64,000 nucleotides of DNA from Pseudomonas sp. (GTDB lineage Bacteria > Pseudomonadota > Gammaproteobacteria > Pseudomonadales > Pseudomonadaceae): NCBI GenBank assembly GCA_030699825.1, contig JAUYKV010000013.1, positions 62,001-126,000 of the forward strand, written 5' to 3'. How positions within the stretch are numbered: position 1 is the first letter of the stretch; every line of letters starts with the position of its first letter. The translations under genes and the position numbers were made by a program. Shown here in pieces: positions 29,267 through 42,529 of the stretch. A model generated the notes under the pieces. That model was given only the letters and a program-made list of their open reading frames with translations, ran no database searches and had not been told where the DNA came from.

Positions 29267-29720
29267 TTTAATAAAAGTTAACTCATTGAAAATAAACGTG
29301 AAAATATATAAACAAACAAAATTGTGGGTGGCCTTGCCTTTTTGACGCACTTGACAAGAAGCCAATATGGTCGAGATTTCCTATGGAAAATCAGCCGGTT
29401 GAGTGGCGCCTGTGAGCCGGGTCTGGCGCTGGAAAAAAAGTTGCCTGCACCGGTCTGAATCCTGACTATGCTGACAGACTTTACCGGCCAGCCACCGACG
29501 AATCGGCGAGACAGTCGCAGAGGATAGCTCCCTTTTATAAAGCTGTTTAAGATCAGCTGGTTAACTTGTATTGGTGAGACATTCGAGTGAGCGTGCGCAG
29601 TTTTGGCACGCTTATGGGTCGTCGCCGCTAGCGAGCTGGCCGGCCCCGGGATACACCCATACTCCGGCCATCGGCTCATCCCGATGAGCGAACAATCAGA
29701 ACAATTCCTGGAGAGGCTCC

Positions 29721-31208
29721 ATGCAGCAGAGCAGATCGCAAGTGACCGAGCGCGATGGTTTGTACGAACTGGCCGCCGGCCCCGACGTACTCGACAGCCC
29801 GCGCTACAACCACGACATCGCCCCGACCCAGGTGCACGAACGCACCTGGAACAAGTGGCACATCACCGCGCTCTGGGTCGGCATGTCGATCTGCGTGCCC
29901 ACCTACACCCTCGGCGGGGTGCTCACCGCCTACTTCGGCTTGTCGGTCGGCGAGGCGCTGCTGGCGATCCTGCTGGCCAACATCGTGGTGCTGGTACCGC
30001 TGACCCTGAACGCCTTCCCCGGCACCAAGTACGGCATTCCCTTTCCGGTGCTGTTGCGCTCGTCGTTCGGCGTGATCGGCTCCAACGTGCCCTGCCTGAT
30101 CCGCGCGGTGGTGGCGTGCGGCTGGTTCGGCATTCAGACCATGTTCGGCGGCCTGGCCATCCACCTGCTGCTCGGCTCGATCTTCGAGGGCTGGAAGAGT
30201 CTGGGCGGCACCGGCGAGGTGATCGGCTTCATGATCTTCTGGACCCTCAACCTGTGGATCGTGCTGCGCGGCGCCGAGTCGATCAAGTGGCTGGAAACCC
30301 TCTCCGCGCCGCTGCTGGTGCTGGTCGGTGCCGGTCTGCTGGTGTGGGCGCTGCCCAATGTGTCGATGAGCGAGTTGCTGGCGCAGCCACCCAGCCGTCC
30401 CGAGGGTGCCAGCGTCACTGGCTACTTTCTCGCCGGCCTGACCGCCATGGTCGGCTTCTGGGCCACCCTGTCGCTGAACATTCCCGACTTTAGCCGCTAC
30501 GCCAAGAGCCAGAAGGATCAGATCATCGGCCAGATCATCGGCCTGCCGCTGACCATGTTCCTGTTCGCCGCCCTCGGCGTGGTGCTGACCGCCGCCTCGG
30601 CCTCGCTGGTTGGCGAGACCGTGTCCGATCCGGTCAGCCTGATCGGCCATATCCAGAGCCCCGGCTGGGTCGCCCTGGCCATGGCGCTGATCATAGTCGC
30701 GACCCTGTCGACCAATACCGCGGCGAACATCGTCTCGCCGACCAACGACTTCCAGAATATCGCGCCCAAGCTGATCGACCGAACCAAGGCGGTGCTGCTC
30801 ACCGGCCTGATCGGCCTGGCGCTGATGGGCCATGAGCTGCTGAAGAAGCTCGGCCTGCTGGTCTCCGATCTGAGCCTGGAAAGCGTCTATTCCAACTGGT
30901 TGCTGGGTTATTCGAGCCTGCTCGGGCCGATCGCCGGGATCATGGTGGTGGACTATTTCCTGATCAAGAAACAGCAGCTCGACCTCGCCGGTCTGTACCG
31001 CGACGACATCTATCCGGCCTGGAACTGGATCGGCTTTGCCGCCTTCGTCGTGCCGGTGGCATTGACCCTGTTGTCGCTCGGCAGCAATGCCTTCAGCTGG
31101 TTCTACGACTACGGCTGGTTCACCGGTTCCTTCCTCGGCGGGCTGATCTATTTCGCTCTGGGCAGCCTGCGCGGGGCGCAACCGCTGATGGTCAAGGCGC
31201 CGGTGTGA
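29721..31208 (+). CDS. NCS1 family nucleobase:cation symporter
   Basis: ERTWNKWHITALWVGMSICVPTYTLGG, NCS1-like 12-TM protein, GIMVVDYFLIKKQQLDLAGLY. Confidence 0.92.
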   Translation: MQQSRSQVTERDGLYELAAGPDVLDSPRYNHDIAPTQVHERTWNKWHITALWVGMSICVPTYTLGGVLTAYFGLSVGEALLAILLANIVVLVPLTLNAFPGTKYGIPFPVLLRSSFGVIGSNVPCLIRAVVACGWFGIQTMFGGLAIHLLLGSIFEGWKSLGGTGEVIGFMIFWTLNLWIVLRGAESIKWLETLSAPLLVLVGAGLLVWALPNVSMSELLAQPPSRPEGASVTGYFLAGLTAMVGFWATLSLNIPDFSRYAKSQKDQIIGQIIGLPLTMFLFAALGVVLTAASASLVGETVSDPVSLIGHIQSPGWVALAMALIIVATLSTNTAANIVSPTNDFQNIAPKLIDRTKAVLLTGLIGLALMGHELLKKLGLLVSDLSLESVYSNWLLGYSSLLGPIAGIMVVDYFLIKKQQLDLAGLYRDDIYPAWNWIGFAAFVVPVALTLLSLGSNAFSWFYDYGWFTGSFLGGLIYFALGSLRGAQPLMVKAPV

Positions 31209-31353
31209 GGCAACAGCAGCGCGGGCAATCGGGAACGCCGCCCGGCCGCGTCTACAGATGCACGTTGCCTTTGTAGGAGCGGGCTTGCCCGCGAAACGAT
31301 TGAGCAGGCGCGTCCAGCGCTAACGAAAATCAGAAAGGCCCAAGGAGATCACC

Positions 31354-32637
31354 ATGAACACTGCCGTTGACGTCCTGCAATCCAGCCAGCCACACATCAA
31401 CAGTGAACGCCTGTGGCAGTCGCTGATGGAACTGGCCAAGCTCGGTGCCACCGTCAAGGGCGGGGTCTGTCGTTTGGCCCTGACCGACCTTGATCGCCAG
31501 GCCCGCGACCTGTTCGTGCGCTGGTGCGAAGAGGCCGGCTGCACGGTGACGGTCGATGGCGTCGGCAATATCTTCGCCCGCCGGGCCGGGCGTAATCCCG
31601 CATTGCCGCCGGTGATGACCGGCAGCCATATCGACACCCAGCCCACCGGCGGCAAGTTCGACGGCTGCTTCGGCGTGCTGGCCGGCCTGGAGGTGCTGCG
31701 CACCCTCAACGATCTGGGGCTGCAGACCGAGGCGCCGCTGGAGGTGGTGGTCTGGACCAACGAGGAAGGCTCGCGCTTCGCCCCCTGCATGATGGGCTCC
31801 GGGGTGTTCGCCGAGAAGTTCACCCTGGAACAGACCCTGGCCAAGCGCGATGCCGAGGGCGTCACGGTCGGCGAGGCGCTGAACGCCATCGGCTATGCCG
31901 GGCCGCGGGCGGTCACCGGGCATGCGGTGGGCGCCTATTTCGAGGCGCATATCGAGCAGGGGCCGATCCTCGAGGATCAGCGCAAGACCATCGGCGTGGT
32001 GCTCGGCGCGCTCGGGCAGAAGTGGTTCGATCTGACCCTCAAGGGCGTCGAGGCCCACGCCGGGCCGACCCCGATGCACCTGCGCAAGGACGCCCTGGTA
32101 GGCGCCGCCGCGGTGGTCGCCGCGGTCAACCGGGTGGCCCTGGACCATCAGCCGCACGCCTGCGGCACGGTCGGTTGCCTGCAGGCCTATCCCGGTTCGC
32201 GCAACGTGATTCCCGGCGAGGTGCGCATGACCCTGGATTTCCGCCACCTCGAGCCGGCGCGCCTGGATTCGATGATCGACGAGGTGCGCGGGGTGATCGA
32301 GGCAACCTGTGCTGAGCACGGCCTGAGTTTCGAACTGACCCCCACCGCCGATTTCCCGCCGCTGTATTTCGACCCGGATTGCGTCGAGGCGGTACGCGGC
32401 GCAGCGCAGAGCCTGGGGCTGACCCATATGGACATCGTCAGCGGCGCCGGCCATGACGCGATCTTCCTCGCCGAATTGGGCCCGGCCGGGATGATCTTCG
32501 TGCCCTGCGAGGGCGGCATCAGCCACAACGAGATCGAGAACGCCGCGCCCGAGGACCTGGCCGCAGGCTGCGCGGTGCTGTTGCGGGCGATGCTGGCCGC
32601 GTCGGCGGCCGTCGGCAAAGGCCAACAGGCGGCCTGA
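31354..32637 (+). CDS. Zn-dependent amidase (beta-ureidopropionase / allantoate amidohydrolase family)
   Basis: TGSHIDTQPTGGKFDGCFGVLAGLEVL, VWTNEEGSRFAPCMMGSGVF, GAGHDAIFLAELGPAGMIFVPCEGGISHNEIE. Confidence 0.92.
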   Translation: MNTAVDVLQSSQPHINSERLWQSLMELAKLGATVKGGVCRLALTDLDRQARDLFVRWCEEAGCTVTVDGVGNIFARRAGRNPALPPVMTGSHIDTQPTGGKFDGCFGVLAGLEVLRTLNDLGLQTEAPLEVVVWTNEEGSRFAPCMMGSGVFAEKFTLEQTLAKRDAEGVTVGEALNAIGYAGPRAVTGHAVGAYFEAHIEQGPILEDQRKTIGVVLGALGQKWFDLTLKGVEAHAGPTPMHLRKDALVGAAAVVAAVNRVALDHQPHACGTVGCLQAYPGSRNVIPGEVRMTLDFRHLEPARLDSMIDEVRGVIEATCAEHGLSFELTPTADFPPLYFDPDCVEAVRGAAQSLGLTHMDIVSGAGHDAIFLAELGPAGMIFVPCEGGISHNEIENAAPEDLAAGCAVLLRAMLAASAAVGKGQQAA

Positions 32638-32864
32638 TTGGCCGGATTGCCATCCAGGTGCTGCGCTTGAGTCCCCCGGCGTTCGTCGCGGTGATCATCG
32701 TCCACCTGGCTGGTGCGCTCGCTGGTCCGGTTCGTCGGCATCAGCCTGTTCGTGGTCTCGGCTTCAGCCGTTGATCGCTGCGGCAACACACCACGCTTGG
32801 CCCGCTGGCAACGAGTGGCGATACTGTCGGCCTGTTAGCCCAAGCTGTTTGTCGTGAAGGTGTT

Positions 32865-33314
32865 ATGAAGCTGAAAAGCCTGTTCCTCGTTGTGCTTGCC
32901 CTGACCCTGACTGCTTGCGGGGGTGTCGATCCGAATTCACCACAGGGCCAGCGCCAGGCCATCTTCAAGCAGATGCTCAAGGTCAGCGAAGACCTCGGCG
33001 GCATGTTGCGTGGGCGCATCGCCTTCAAGGAGCAGCTTTTTGTCAGCGGTGCGGCCGAACTCGATCGACTGACCCGCACGCCCTGGCAGCACTTTCCCCA
33101 GGTCAGGGAAGAAGGCGGTGAAACCCGCGCCAAGGATGAGGTCTGGCAACGCCAGGAGCGTTTTCAGCAACTGGCCCGCGAGCTCGAGGCAGGTACTGCC
33201 GCGCTGGTCGCCGCAACCGCTGCCCGCCCGCTGCAAAGCGCCGAGCTGGTCGCCCCCGTGCAGCGCGTCGAGGACAGTTGCAAGGCCTGTCACGAAGAGT
33301 TTCGCGCGTTCTAG
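32865..33314 (+). CDS. Cytochrome c'-like lipoprotein
   Basis: Lipobox LTLTAC; C-terminal heme motif CKACH. Confidence 0.82.
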   Translation: MKLKSLFLVVLALTLTACGGVDPNSPQGQRQAIFKQMLKVSEDLGGMLRGRIAFKEQLFVSGAAELDRLTRTPWQHFPQVREEGGETRAKDEVWQRQERFQQLARELEAGTAALVAATAARPLQSAELVAPVQRVEDSCKACHEEFRAF

Positions 33315-33331
33315 TGGATCTTGCGCTTTTC

Positions 33332-33409
33332 GTAGGAGCCAGCTTGCTGGCGAGCCCTGCAGATCAAAAACATCGTCGGAGTGCCGAACCACAGCAAGCT
33401 GGCTCCTAC
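33332..33409. repeat. Inverted intergenic repeat
   Basis: gtaggagccagcttgctgg...agcaagctggctcctac. Confidence 0.75.
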
Positions 33410-33539
33410 AGTGTCCATGTGCTTGGCGCGACACTGGGAGCCTGTTGTCTCGCGGCCTAGCCCCCGGCCAGATCGCGGCATAGGTTACGGATACCTGGTG
33501 CGCGCAGCGTACCTTACGTGTGTTGGTCATCGCGCCGGC

Positions 33540-35249
<1,710 letters not shown>

Positions 35250-35617
35250 CTAGTTCAATCCGCCAGCGGATGAGCGCAGAGAATTTCTGGGGGCCACCGC
35301 CGGCAGGCGTGGGAGCGGTGTTGGCCGCGAAGCTGTTGCGGCGCGTCGAAGAATTCGCGGGCAAGCCCGCTCCCACAGAGGGTGAGCCCAGATGGGTTGT
35401 CAGTTATTCATGTTGCGGGCAACAAAAAGGCTATGTACCTGTTAACTGTTGAGCCTGATCGCAACCTCGTGGGAAGGGCCGGGCGGCGTTCCGCTTTAGC
35501 CGCGAAACATTGTCAGTGTTTCGAAGATTTTCGCGGATGAAACGCAACGCCGCAATCTTGGTGGGCTGAAGCCCACCCTACCTTGGCCTACACACGTAAC
35601 GAGTACAGAGCCAACAA

Positions 35618-35652
35618 AAAGCCCCGCACGGGGCGGGGCTCTCGGTTTTGCT
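35618..35652 (-). terminator. Terminator downstream of metK
   Basis: aaaaagccccgcacggggcggggct stem with T-tract in the metK orientation. Confidence 0.6.
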
Positions 35653-35659
35653 GGCGGGC

Positions 35660-36850
35660 TTACAAACCGCCAGCGGCGCGCAGTTCGGCGGCCTTGTCGG
35701 TTTTTTCCCAGGTGAAGGCGGTAAAGATGTCGTCGTCGACGGTCATCTCGAGCGGGGTGCGGCCGAAGTGGCCGTAGGCCGCAGTGGCCTGGTACATCGG
35801 GTGCAGCAAGTCGAGCATCCGGGTGATCGCGTAGGGGCGCAGGTCGAAGTGCTCGCGTATCAGCTGGATGATCTTGTCGTCGCCGATCACGCCGGTGCCG
35901 AAGGTGTTGACCGAAATCGAGGTCGGCTGGGCCACGCCGATGGCGTAGGACACCTGGATCTCGCAGCGCTCGGCGAGGCCCGCGGCGACGATGTTCTTGG
36001 CCACGTAACGACCGGCGTAAGCCGCCGAACGGTCGACCTTGGACGGGTCCTTGCCGGAGAAGGCACCGCCGCCGTGACGGGCCATGCCGCCGTAGGTGTC
36101 GACGATGATCTTGCGCCCGGTCAGGCCGCAGTCGCCCACCGGGCCGCCGATGACGAACTTGCCGGTCGGGTTGATGTGGTACTGGGTGCCCTTGTGCAGC
36201 AATTCGGCTGGCAGGGTGTGCTTGACGATCAGTTCCATGACCGCTTCCCGCAGGTCGGCCTGGCTGACTTCCGGGTTGTGCTGGGTCGACAGCACCACCG
36301 CGTCGATGCCGACCACCTTGCCGTTTTCATAACGGCAGGTGACCTGGGATTTGGCGTCCGGGCGCAGCCACGGCAGCAGGCCGGACTTGCGCGCTTCGGC
36401 CTGGCGCTCGACCAGGCGGTGGCTGAGGACGATAGGCGCGGGCATCAGTACGTCGGTTTCGTTGCTGGCGTAGCCGAACATCAGGCCCTGGTCGCCGGCG
36501 CCCTGGTCTTCCGGTTTGGCCCGGTCGACGCCCTGGTTGATGTCCGGGGACTGCTTGCCAATGATGTTGATTACGCCGCAGGTGGCGCCGTCGAAACCCA
36601 CCTCGGAGCTGGTGTAGCCGATGTCGCAGATGACGTCGCGGACGATCTGCTCGAGGTCGACCCAGGCGCTGGTGGTGACTTCGCCGGCGACAATCGCCAC
36701 GCCGGTCTTGACCAGGGTCTCGCAGGCCACGCGGGCGTGTTTGTCCTTGGCGATGATGGCGTCGAGCACCGCATCGGAGATCTGGTCGGCGATCTTGTCC
36801 GGATGGCCTTCGGAGACAGACTCGGAGGTAAAGAGGGAGTATTCGCTCAT
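35660..36850 (-). CDS. metK: S-adenosylmethionine synthetase
   Basis: [45 protein letters not shown]. Confidence 0.98.
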   Translation of the reverse strand: MSEYSLFTSESVSEGHPDKIADQISDAVLDAIIAKDKHARVACETLVKTGVAIVAGEVTTSAWVDLEQIVRDVICDIGYTSSEVGFDGATCGVINIIGKQSPDINQGVDRAKPEDQGAGDQGLMFGYASNETDVLMPAPIVLSHRLVERQAEARKSGLLPWLRPDAKSQVTCRYENGKVVGIDAVVLSTQHNPEVSQADLREAVMELIVKHTLPAELLHKGTQYHINPTGKFVIGGPVGDCGLTGRKIIVDTYGGMARHGGGAFSGKDPSKVDRSAAYAGRYVAKNIVAAGLAERCEIQVSYAIGVAQPTSISVNTFGTGVIGDDKIIQLIREHFDLRPYAITRMLDLLHPMYQATAAYGHFGRTPLEMTVDDDIFTAFTWEKTDKAAELRAAGGL

Positions 36851-36869
36851 CGATCGGTTTTCCTATTCG

Positions 36870-37883
36870 TTACCGGTGGGTGAGAGCGGCCCGTGGGCCA
36901 TTGTGTTGATCTGGTTTGGCGAAGTGCCGCACCTGAATCTGGAAACCATTGCGTAAACCCACGTACAGGCTTTCGCCCGGCGTGAGTCCCGCGGCGACCG
37001 CCCAGCGGGCCAGGTCGTCCTGTTCGAAACCGAGCCAGAGATCGCCGCAGGCTTGCCGGGCCCAGCTCTGGTTGTGGCTGCACAGCTCGGTGATCAGCAG
37101 GCTGCCGCCGCTTTTCACCTGCCGGGCCAGTTGCTTCAGCGCCTCGGCGGGGGCGGCGAAATGGTGCAGGACCATGTTCAGCACCACGCAGTCGGCGGCC
37201 GGGTAGTCATCGTTGAGGGCATCGGCAAGTTGCAGCTCGACGTTGCCCAGGCCTTCTTGTTCACAGCGCGTGCGCGCCAGTTCGAGCATCGCCGGGCTGT
37301 TGTCCAGTGCCGTGACCTGGCTGAAGCGATGTGCCAGCTCGGGCAAAAAAGCACCGTCGCCGGGGCCGATTTCCAGGGCCGTGGCTTGCGCTGCAAAGCC
37401 CAGGGCATCGAGCAGCGAGAGCAGGCTGTCGCGGTACTGCGGCAAGCCGGCGATCAGGTCCTGCTGGGCCTGGAAGCTGGCCGCCGAACGGGCGAAAAAA
37501 TCCTGGCTGGCGGCGGCGCGCTGGCCATGCACTTCGGCGATCCGCGCCTGGATAGCGCTGGGCAGCACCAGGGCATCGACTTCATCGAGCAGCGCCGCAT
37601 GCAGGGTGCCGCCGAGCCGCTCGCCTTGGGCTAGGGCGCGCCGGTAGAAGATCGCGTTGCCCTCGCGTCGCGTGGCCACCAGGCCGGCCTGGGCCAGCAC
37701 CTTTAAGTGGTGGCTCATGCCGGACTGGCCGGTGGCGAAGATCTGCGCCAGCTCCAGCACACCGAACGAGTCGTTGGCCAGGGCGCGCAGCACGTTCAGG
37801 CGCAACGGGTCGCCGCCGGCCTTGCACAGGGCGGACAGTTCATCGACGGGCTCGAAACGCAACTGGGGGGCACTCATATTCAT
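36870..37883 (-). CDS. ArsR-family regulator fused to a SAM-dependent-methyltransferase-like domain (SahR-like)
   Basis: N-terminal ArsR HTH (CKAGGDPLRLNVLRAL...TGQSGMSHHLKVLAQAGLVATRREGNAIFY) plus MTase motif LEIGPGDGAFLPEL; immediately upstream of metK. Confidence 0.88.
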   Translation of the reverse strand: MNMSAPQLRFEPVDELSALCKAGGDPLRLNVLRALANDSFGVLELAQIFATGQSGMSHHLKVLAQAGLVATRREGNAIFYRRALAQGERLGGTLHAALLDEVDALVLPSAIQARIAEVHGQRAAASQDFFARSAASFQAQQDLIAGLPQYRDSLLSLLDALGFAAQATALEIGPGDGAFLPELAHRFSQVTALDNSPAMLELARTRCEQEGLGNVELQLADALNDDYPAADCVVLNMVLHHFAAPAEALKQLARQVKSGGSLLITELCSHNQSWARQACGDLWLGFEQDDLARWAVAAGLTPGESLYVGLRNGFQIQVRHFAKPDQHNGPRAALTHR

Positions 37884-37914
37884 AAGCTGGGCAGTCTAGT
37901 CGGTCATTTTTCAT

Positions 37915-37958
37915 CCAGCAATACCAATATCAAAAAGTTTTGATATTGGTATTGCTGG
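37915..37958. promoter_or_regulatory. 44-bp near-perfect palindrome between the ArsR-MTase gene and tkt
   Basis: ccagcaataccaatatcaaaa-ag-ttttgatattggtattgctgg; 21-bp arms are exact reverse complements. Confidence 0.85.
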
Positions 37959-38077
37959 CGCTGAAGCCAGAAAACATTAGCTCTGCGACTATCTGTCATT
38001 GCCCCGGCGGGCTCCGCTGGGCGAAAATGGCCGCCTTTTTCGACCTTCCTGTTGCAAAACCCGTAGGAGATTCAGTG

Positions 38078-40075
38078 ATGCCCAGCCGTCGTGAGCGAGC
38101 CAATGCCATTCGTGCCCTGAGCATGGATGCCGTGCAGAAAGCCAACAGCGGCCACCCGGGTGCCCCTATGGGGATGGCGGACATCGCCGAAGTCCTCTGG
38201 CGCGACTACCTCAAGCACAATCCGAGCAATCCGGGCTTCGCCGACCGCGACCGCTTCGTACTGTCCAACGGTCACGGCTCGATGCTGATCTACTCGTTGC
38301 TGCACCTGACCGGCTATGACCTGGGCATCGAAGACCTCAAACAGTTCCGTCAGATGCACAGCCGCACCCCGGGCCACCCGGAATATGGCTACACCCCGGG
38401 CGTGGAGACCACCACCGGCCCGCTCGGCCAGGGCCTGGCCAACGCCGTGGGTTTCGCCCTCGCCGAGAAGGTCCTGGGCGCCCAGTTCAATCGCGAAGGC
38501 CACAGCATCGTCGACCACTTCACCTACGTGTTCCTCGGCGACGGTTGCATGATGGAAGGCATCAGCCATGAGGTCAGCTCGCTGGCCGGTACTTTGGGGC
38601 TGGGCAAGCTGATCGCCTTCTACGACGACAACGGTATCTCCATCGACGGTGAGGTCGAGGGCTGGTTCACCGACGACACGCCGAAGCGCTTCGAGGCCTA
38701 CGGCTGGCAGGTGATCCGCAATGTCGACGGGCATGACGCCGAAGAAATCAGGATCGCCATCGACACCGCGCGCAAGAGCGAGCAGCCGACCCTGATCTGC
38801 TGCAAGACCACCATCGGCTTCGGTTCGCCGAACAAGCAGGGCAAGGAAGACTGCCACGGCGCCCCGCTGGGTAACGACGAGATCGCCCTGACCCGCGCCG
38901 CCCTCGGCTGGAACCACGGCCCGTTCGAGATCCCGGCCGATATCTACGCCGAGTGGGACGCCAAGGAAACTGGCGCCGCCGCCGAGGCCGAGTGGGATCA
39001 GCGTTTTGCCGCCTACGCCGCCGCCTATCCTGAGTTGGCCAGCGAGTTCAAGCGGCGTATCGCCGGCGAGCTGCCGGCCGATTTCGCCGAGAAGGCTGCC
39101 GCCTATATCGCCGAGGTCGCCGAGAAGGGCGAAACCATCGCCAGTCGCAAGGCCAGCCAGAATGCGTTGAATGCCTTCGGCCCGCTGCTGCCGGAATTCC
39201 TCGGCGGCTCGGCGGATCTGGCCGGCTCCAACCTGACCCTGTGGAAAGGCTGCAAGGGCGTATCTGACGCCGATGCCAGCGGCAACTACATGTTCTACGG
39301 CGTGCGCGAGTTCGGCATGAGCGCGATCATGAACGGTGTCGCCCTGCATGGCGGCTTCGTGCCGTACGGCGCGACCTTCCTGATCTTTATGGAATACGCG
39401 CGCAATGCCGTGCGCATGTCGGCGCTGATGAAAAAGCGCGTGCTCTATGTGTTCACCCACGACTCCATCGGTCTTGGCGAAGACGGCCCGACCCACCAGC
39501 CGATCGAGCAGCTGGCCAGCCTGCGCTGCACGCCCAACCTCGATACTTGGCGTCCCTGTGACGCGGTGGAGTCGGCGGTGGCCTGGAAATACGCGATCGA
39601 GCGCAACGACGGCCCGAGCGCGCTGATCTTCAGCCGGCAGAACCTGCCGCACCAGTCGCGTGATGCCCGACAGTTGGCTGATGTGGCACGCGGCGGCTAC
39701 GTGCTCAAGGACTGCAATGGCGAGCCGGAGCTGATCCTGATCGCCACTGGTTCGGAAGTCGCTCTGGCGGTCGCCGCTTACCAGCAGCTGAGCGCGCAAG
39801 GTCGCCAGGTGCGCGTGGTGTCGATGCCGTCGACCAGCGTGTTCGATGCCCAGGACGCCGGCTACAAGCAGGCGGTGCTGCCGGTACAGGTTGGCGCGCG
39901 GATCGCCATCGAAGCCGCCCATGCCGACTACTGGTACAAGTACGTTGGTCTGGAAGGTCGCGTCATTGGCATGACCACCTTCGGTGAGTCGGCACCCGCC
40001 CCGGCGCTGTTCGAGCACTTCGGCTTCACCGTCGAGAACCTGCTGGAAACCGCCGCCGAGCTGCTGGAGGCCTGA
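38078..40075 (+). CDS. tkt: Transketolase
   Basis: [53 protein letters not shown]. Confidence 0.97.
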   Translation: MPSRRERANAIRALSMDAVQKANSGHPGAPMGMADIAEVLWRDYLKHNPSNPGFADRDRFVLSNGHGSMLIYSLLHLTGYDLGIEDLKQFRQMHSRTPGHPEYGYTPGVETTTGPLGQGLANAVGFALAEKVLGAQFNREGHSIVDHFTYVFLGDGCMMEGISHEVSSLAGTLGLGKLIAFYDDNGISIDGEVEGWFTDDTPKRFEAYGWQVIRNVDGHDAEEIRIAIDTARKSEQPTLICCKTTIGFGSPNKQGKEDCHGAPLGNDEIALTRAALGWNHGPFEIPADIYAEWDAKETGAAAEAEWDQRFAAYAAAYPELASEFKRRIAGELPADFAEKAAAYIAEVAEKGETIASRKASQNALNAFGPLLPEFLGGSADLAGSNLTLWKGCKGVSDADASGNYMFYGVREFGMSAIMNGVALHGGFVPYGATFLIFMEYARNAVRMSALMKKRVLYVFTHDSIGLGEDGPTHQPIEQLASLRCTPNLDTWRPCDAVESAVAWKYAIERNDGPSALIFSRQNLPHQSRDARQLADVARGGYVLKDCNGEPELILIATGSEVALAVAAYQQLSAQGRQVRVVSMPSTSVFDAQDAGYKQAVLPVQVGARIAIEAAHADYWYKYVGLEGRVIGMTTFGESAPAPALFEHFGFTVENLLETAAELLEA

Positions 40076-40078
40076 CCC

Positions 40079-40168
40079 CGTAGGATGGCGTTGAGCGAAG
40101 CGATACCCATCAATCGGTTGCGATGGGTATCGAAAAGCTCAGGCTACGCGCCCCGCCCCATCCTACGA
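40079..40168. repeat. Paired inverted intergenic repeat between tkt and epd
   Basis: cgtaggatggcg...gatacccatc...gatgggtatc...ccatcctacg nested inverted repeats. Confidence 0.7.
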
Positions 40169-40189
40169 GTGTTCCCCACCGAGATCGCC

Positions 40190-41257
40190 ATGTCTAATCG
40201 CCCCTACAGAATCGCCCTCAACGGTTACGGCCGCATCGGTCGCTGCGTGCTGCGCGCGCTGCATGAGCGCGGTACCGGGGCGCGCCTGGAAATAGTCGCG
40301 CTGAATGATCTGGCCGATCAGGCCAGCATCGAATACCTGACCCGCTTCGACTCCACCCACGGGCGCTTTCCCGGTGAGGTGAGGGTCGACGGCGACTGTC
40401 TGCATATCAATGGCGGCTGCGTGCAGGTGCTGCGTCAGGCGACGCCGGAAGGCATCGACTGGGCGGCGCTGGACATCGACCTGTTGCTCGAGTGCTCCGG
40501 CGCCTACCACAGCCGCGCCGACGCGCAGCGCTTCCTGGCGGCCGGCGCGCCGCGGGTATTGTTCTCCCAGCCGATGGCCAGCGACACGGATATCGATGCC
40601 ACCATCGTCTTCGGGGTCAACCAGCAGTGCCTGACTGGCGCGGAGAAGCTGGTCTCCAACGCCTCCTGCACCACCAATTGCGGGGTGCCGCTGCTCAAAT
40701 TGCTCAACGAGGCGGTGGGCCTGGAGTACGTCTCCATCACCACCATCCACTCGGCGATGAACGATCAGCCGGTGATCGATGCCTACCACCACGAAGACCT
40801 GCGCCGCACGCGTTCGGCCTTCCAGTCGGTGATTCCGGTGTCCACCGGCCTTGCTCGCGGTATCGAACGACTGCTGCCGGAACTAAGCGGGCGGATTCAG
40901 GCCAAAGCCATACGTGTGCCGACGGTAAACGTGTCCTGCCTGGACATCACCTTGCAGACTGCACGGGATACCAGTGCCGATGAAATCAATCGGGTGCTGC
41001 GTCAGGCCGCCGAAATTGGCCCGCTGCAGGGCTTGATTGCCTACACCGAGTTGCCCCATGCCAGTTGCGATTTCAACCACGACCCGCACTCGGCCATCGT
41101 TGATGGCAGTCAGACCCGGGTTTCCGGGCCGCGCCTGGTCAATCTGCTGGCCTGGTTTGACAACGAGTGGGGCTTTGCCAATCGCATGCTCGACGTGGCC
41201 GAACACTTTCTCGCCGTGTCTCCCGTTTCCATTCAACCAGCCCCCATGAAGGACTGA
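40190..41257 (+). CDS. epd: Erythrose-4-phosphate dehydrogenase (GAPDH family)
   Basis: [36 protein letters not shown]; tkt-epd-pgk-fba order. Confidence 0.93.
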   Translation: MSNRPYRIALNGYGRIGRCVLRALHERGTGARLEIVALNDLADQASIEYLTRFDSTHGRFPGEVRVDGDCLHINGGCVQVLRQATPEGIDWAALDIDLLLECSGAYHSRADAQRFLAAGAPRVLFSQPMASDTDIDATIVFGVNQQCLTGAEKLVSNASCTTNCGVPLLKLLNEAVGLEYVSITTIHSAMNDQPVIDAYHHEDLRRTRSAFQSVIPVSTGLARGIERLLPELSGRIQAKAIRVPTVNVSCLDITLQTARDTSADEINRVLRQAAEIGPLQGLIAYTELPHASCDFNHDPHSAIVDGSQTRVSGPRLVNLLAWFDNEWGFANRMLDVAEHFLAVSPVSIQPAPMKD

Positions 41258-41261
41258 TTTC

Positions 41262-42425
41262 ATGACCGTTTTGAAGATGATCGACCTCGACCTCCAGGGT
41301 AAGCGCGTGTTGATTCGCGAAGACCTCAACGTGCCGGTAAAAGACGGCGCGGTGACGAGCGACGCGCGCATCCTCGCCTCGCTGCCGACCATCAAACTGG
41401 CCCTGGAAAAAGGCGCCGCGGTAATGGTCTGCTCGCACCTGGGGCGCCCGAGCGAGGGCGAATACTCCGCAGAAAACAGCCTCAAGCCGGTCGCCGACTA
41501 CCTGAGTAAGGCGCTCGGCCGTGAAGTGCCGCTGCTGCGCGATTACCTCGGCGGCGTCGCGGTCCGGCCCGGCGAGCTGGTACTGCTGGAAAACGTGCGC
41601 TTCAACCCGGGCGAGAAGAAAAACAGCGACGAACTGGCCCGGCAATATGCCGCCCTGTGCGACGTGTTCGTCATGGACGCCTTCGGCACCGCCCACCGCG
41701 CCCAGGGCTCGACCCATGGTGTGGCCAAATTCGCCCAGGTCGCCTGCGCCGGTCCGCTGCTGGCGGCCGAGCTGGATGCCCTGGGCAAGGCGCTGGGCAA
41801 TCCGGCCAAGCCCATGGCGGCGATCGTCGCCGGCTCCAAGGTGTCGACCAAGCTCGATGTGCTGAACAGCCTGAGCCAGATCTGCGACCAGCTGATCGTC
41901 GGCGGCGGGATCGCCAACACCTTCCTCGCTGCCGCCGGTTTCCCGGTCGGCAAGTCGCTGTACGAGGCCGATCTGCTGGATACCGCCAAAGCCATCGCCG
42001 CCAAGGTCAGCGTGCCGCTGCCGGTGGACGTGGTGGTGGCCAAGGCCTTTGCCGAAGACGCCGAAGCGACCGTCAAACTGGTCGCCGATGTGGCCGATGA
42101 CGACATGATCCTCGATATCGGCCCGCAGACCGCACGGCAATTCGCCGAGCTGCTGAAGTCGTCGAAGACCATTCTGTGGAACGGTCCGGTCGGCGTGTTC
42201 GAGTTCGAACAGTTCGGCAACGGCACCAAGGTGCTGGCCGAAGCCATCGCCGCCAGCCCGGCGTTCTCGATTGCCGGTGGTGGCGACACCCTGGCGGCCA
42301 TCGACAAATACGCCGTGGCCGACAGGATTTCCTATATCTCCACCGGTGGCGGCGCTTTCCTCGAGTTCGTCGAGGGCAAGGTGCTGCCGGCCGTGGCAGT
42401 GCTGGAGCAGCGCGCCAAGGGCTAA
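41262..42425 (+). CDS. pgk: Phosphoglycerate kinase
   Basis: [44 protein letters not shown]. Confidence 0.97.
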   Translation: MTVLKMIDLDLQGKRVLIREDLNVPVKDGAVTSDARILASLPTIKLALEKGAAVMVCSHLGRPSEGEYSAENSLKPVADYLSKALGREVPLLRDYLGGVAVRPGELVLLENVRFNPGEKKNSDELARQYAALCDVFVMDAFGTAHRAQGSTHGVAKFAQVACAGPLLAAELDALGKALGNPAKPMAAIVAGSKVSTKLDVLNSLSQICDQLIVGGGIANTFLAAAGFPVGKSLYEADLLDTAKAIAAKVSVPLPVDVVVAKAFAEDAEATVKLVADVADDDMILDIGPQTARQFAELLKSSKTILWNGPVGVFEFEQFGNGTKVLAEAIAASPAFSIAGGGDTLAAIDKYAVADRISYISTGGGAFLEFVEGKVLPAVAVLEQRAKG

Positions 42426-42529
42426 GAAGCCGGCCGCGGGCGGGTTATGCCCAGATCCATGTAGATATTCAACAGCGCCGCCATGGCGGGCTGCTACGAT
42501 TAACGAGTCCCTCCGGGAGAAAGAACACC

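Noticed and set aside
32640-32860. Possible remnant membrane ORF (VGISLFVVSASAVDRCGN...) upstream of the cytochrome c' gene
   Set aside because: Too short, and no recognisable family; could be chance open frame in GC-rich DNA.
38072-40018. 648-aa antisense ORF over tkt, and similar long antisense ORFs (543-1706, 8113-9990, 18981-20201, 56465-58372)
   Set aside because: They lie wholly opposite well-recognised genes, lack family motifs and have the His/Gln/Arg-rich look of GC-rich shadow frames.
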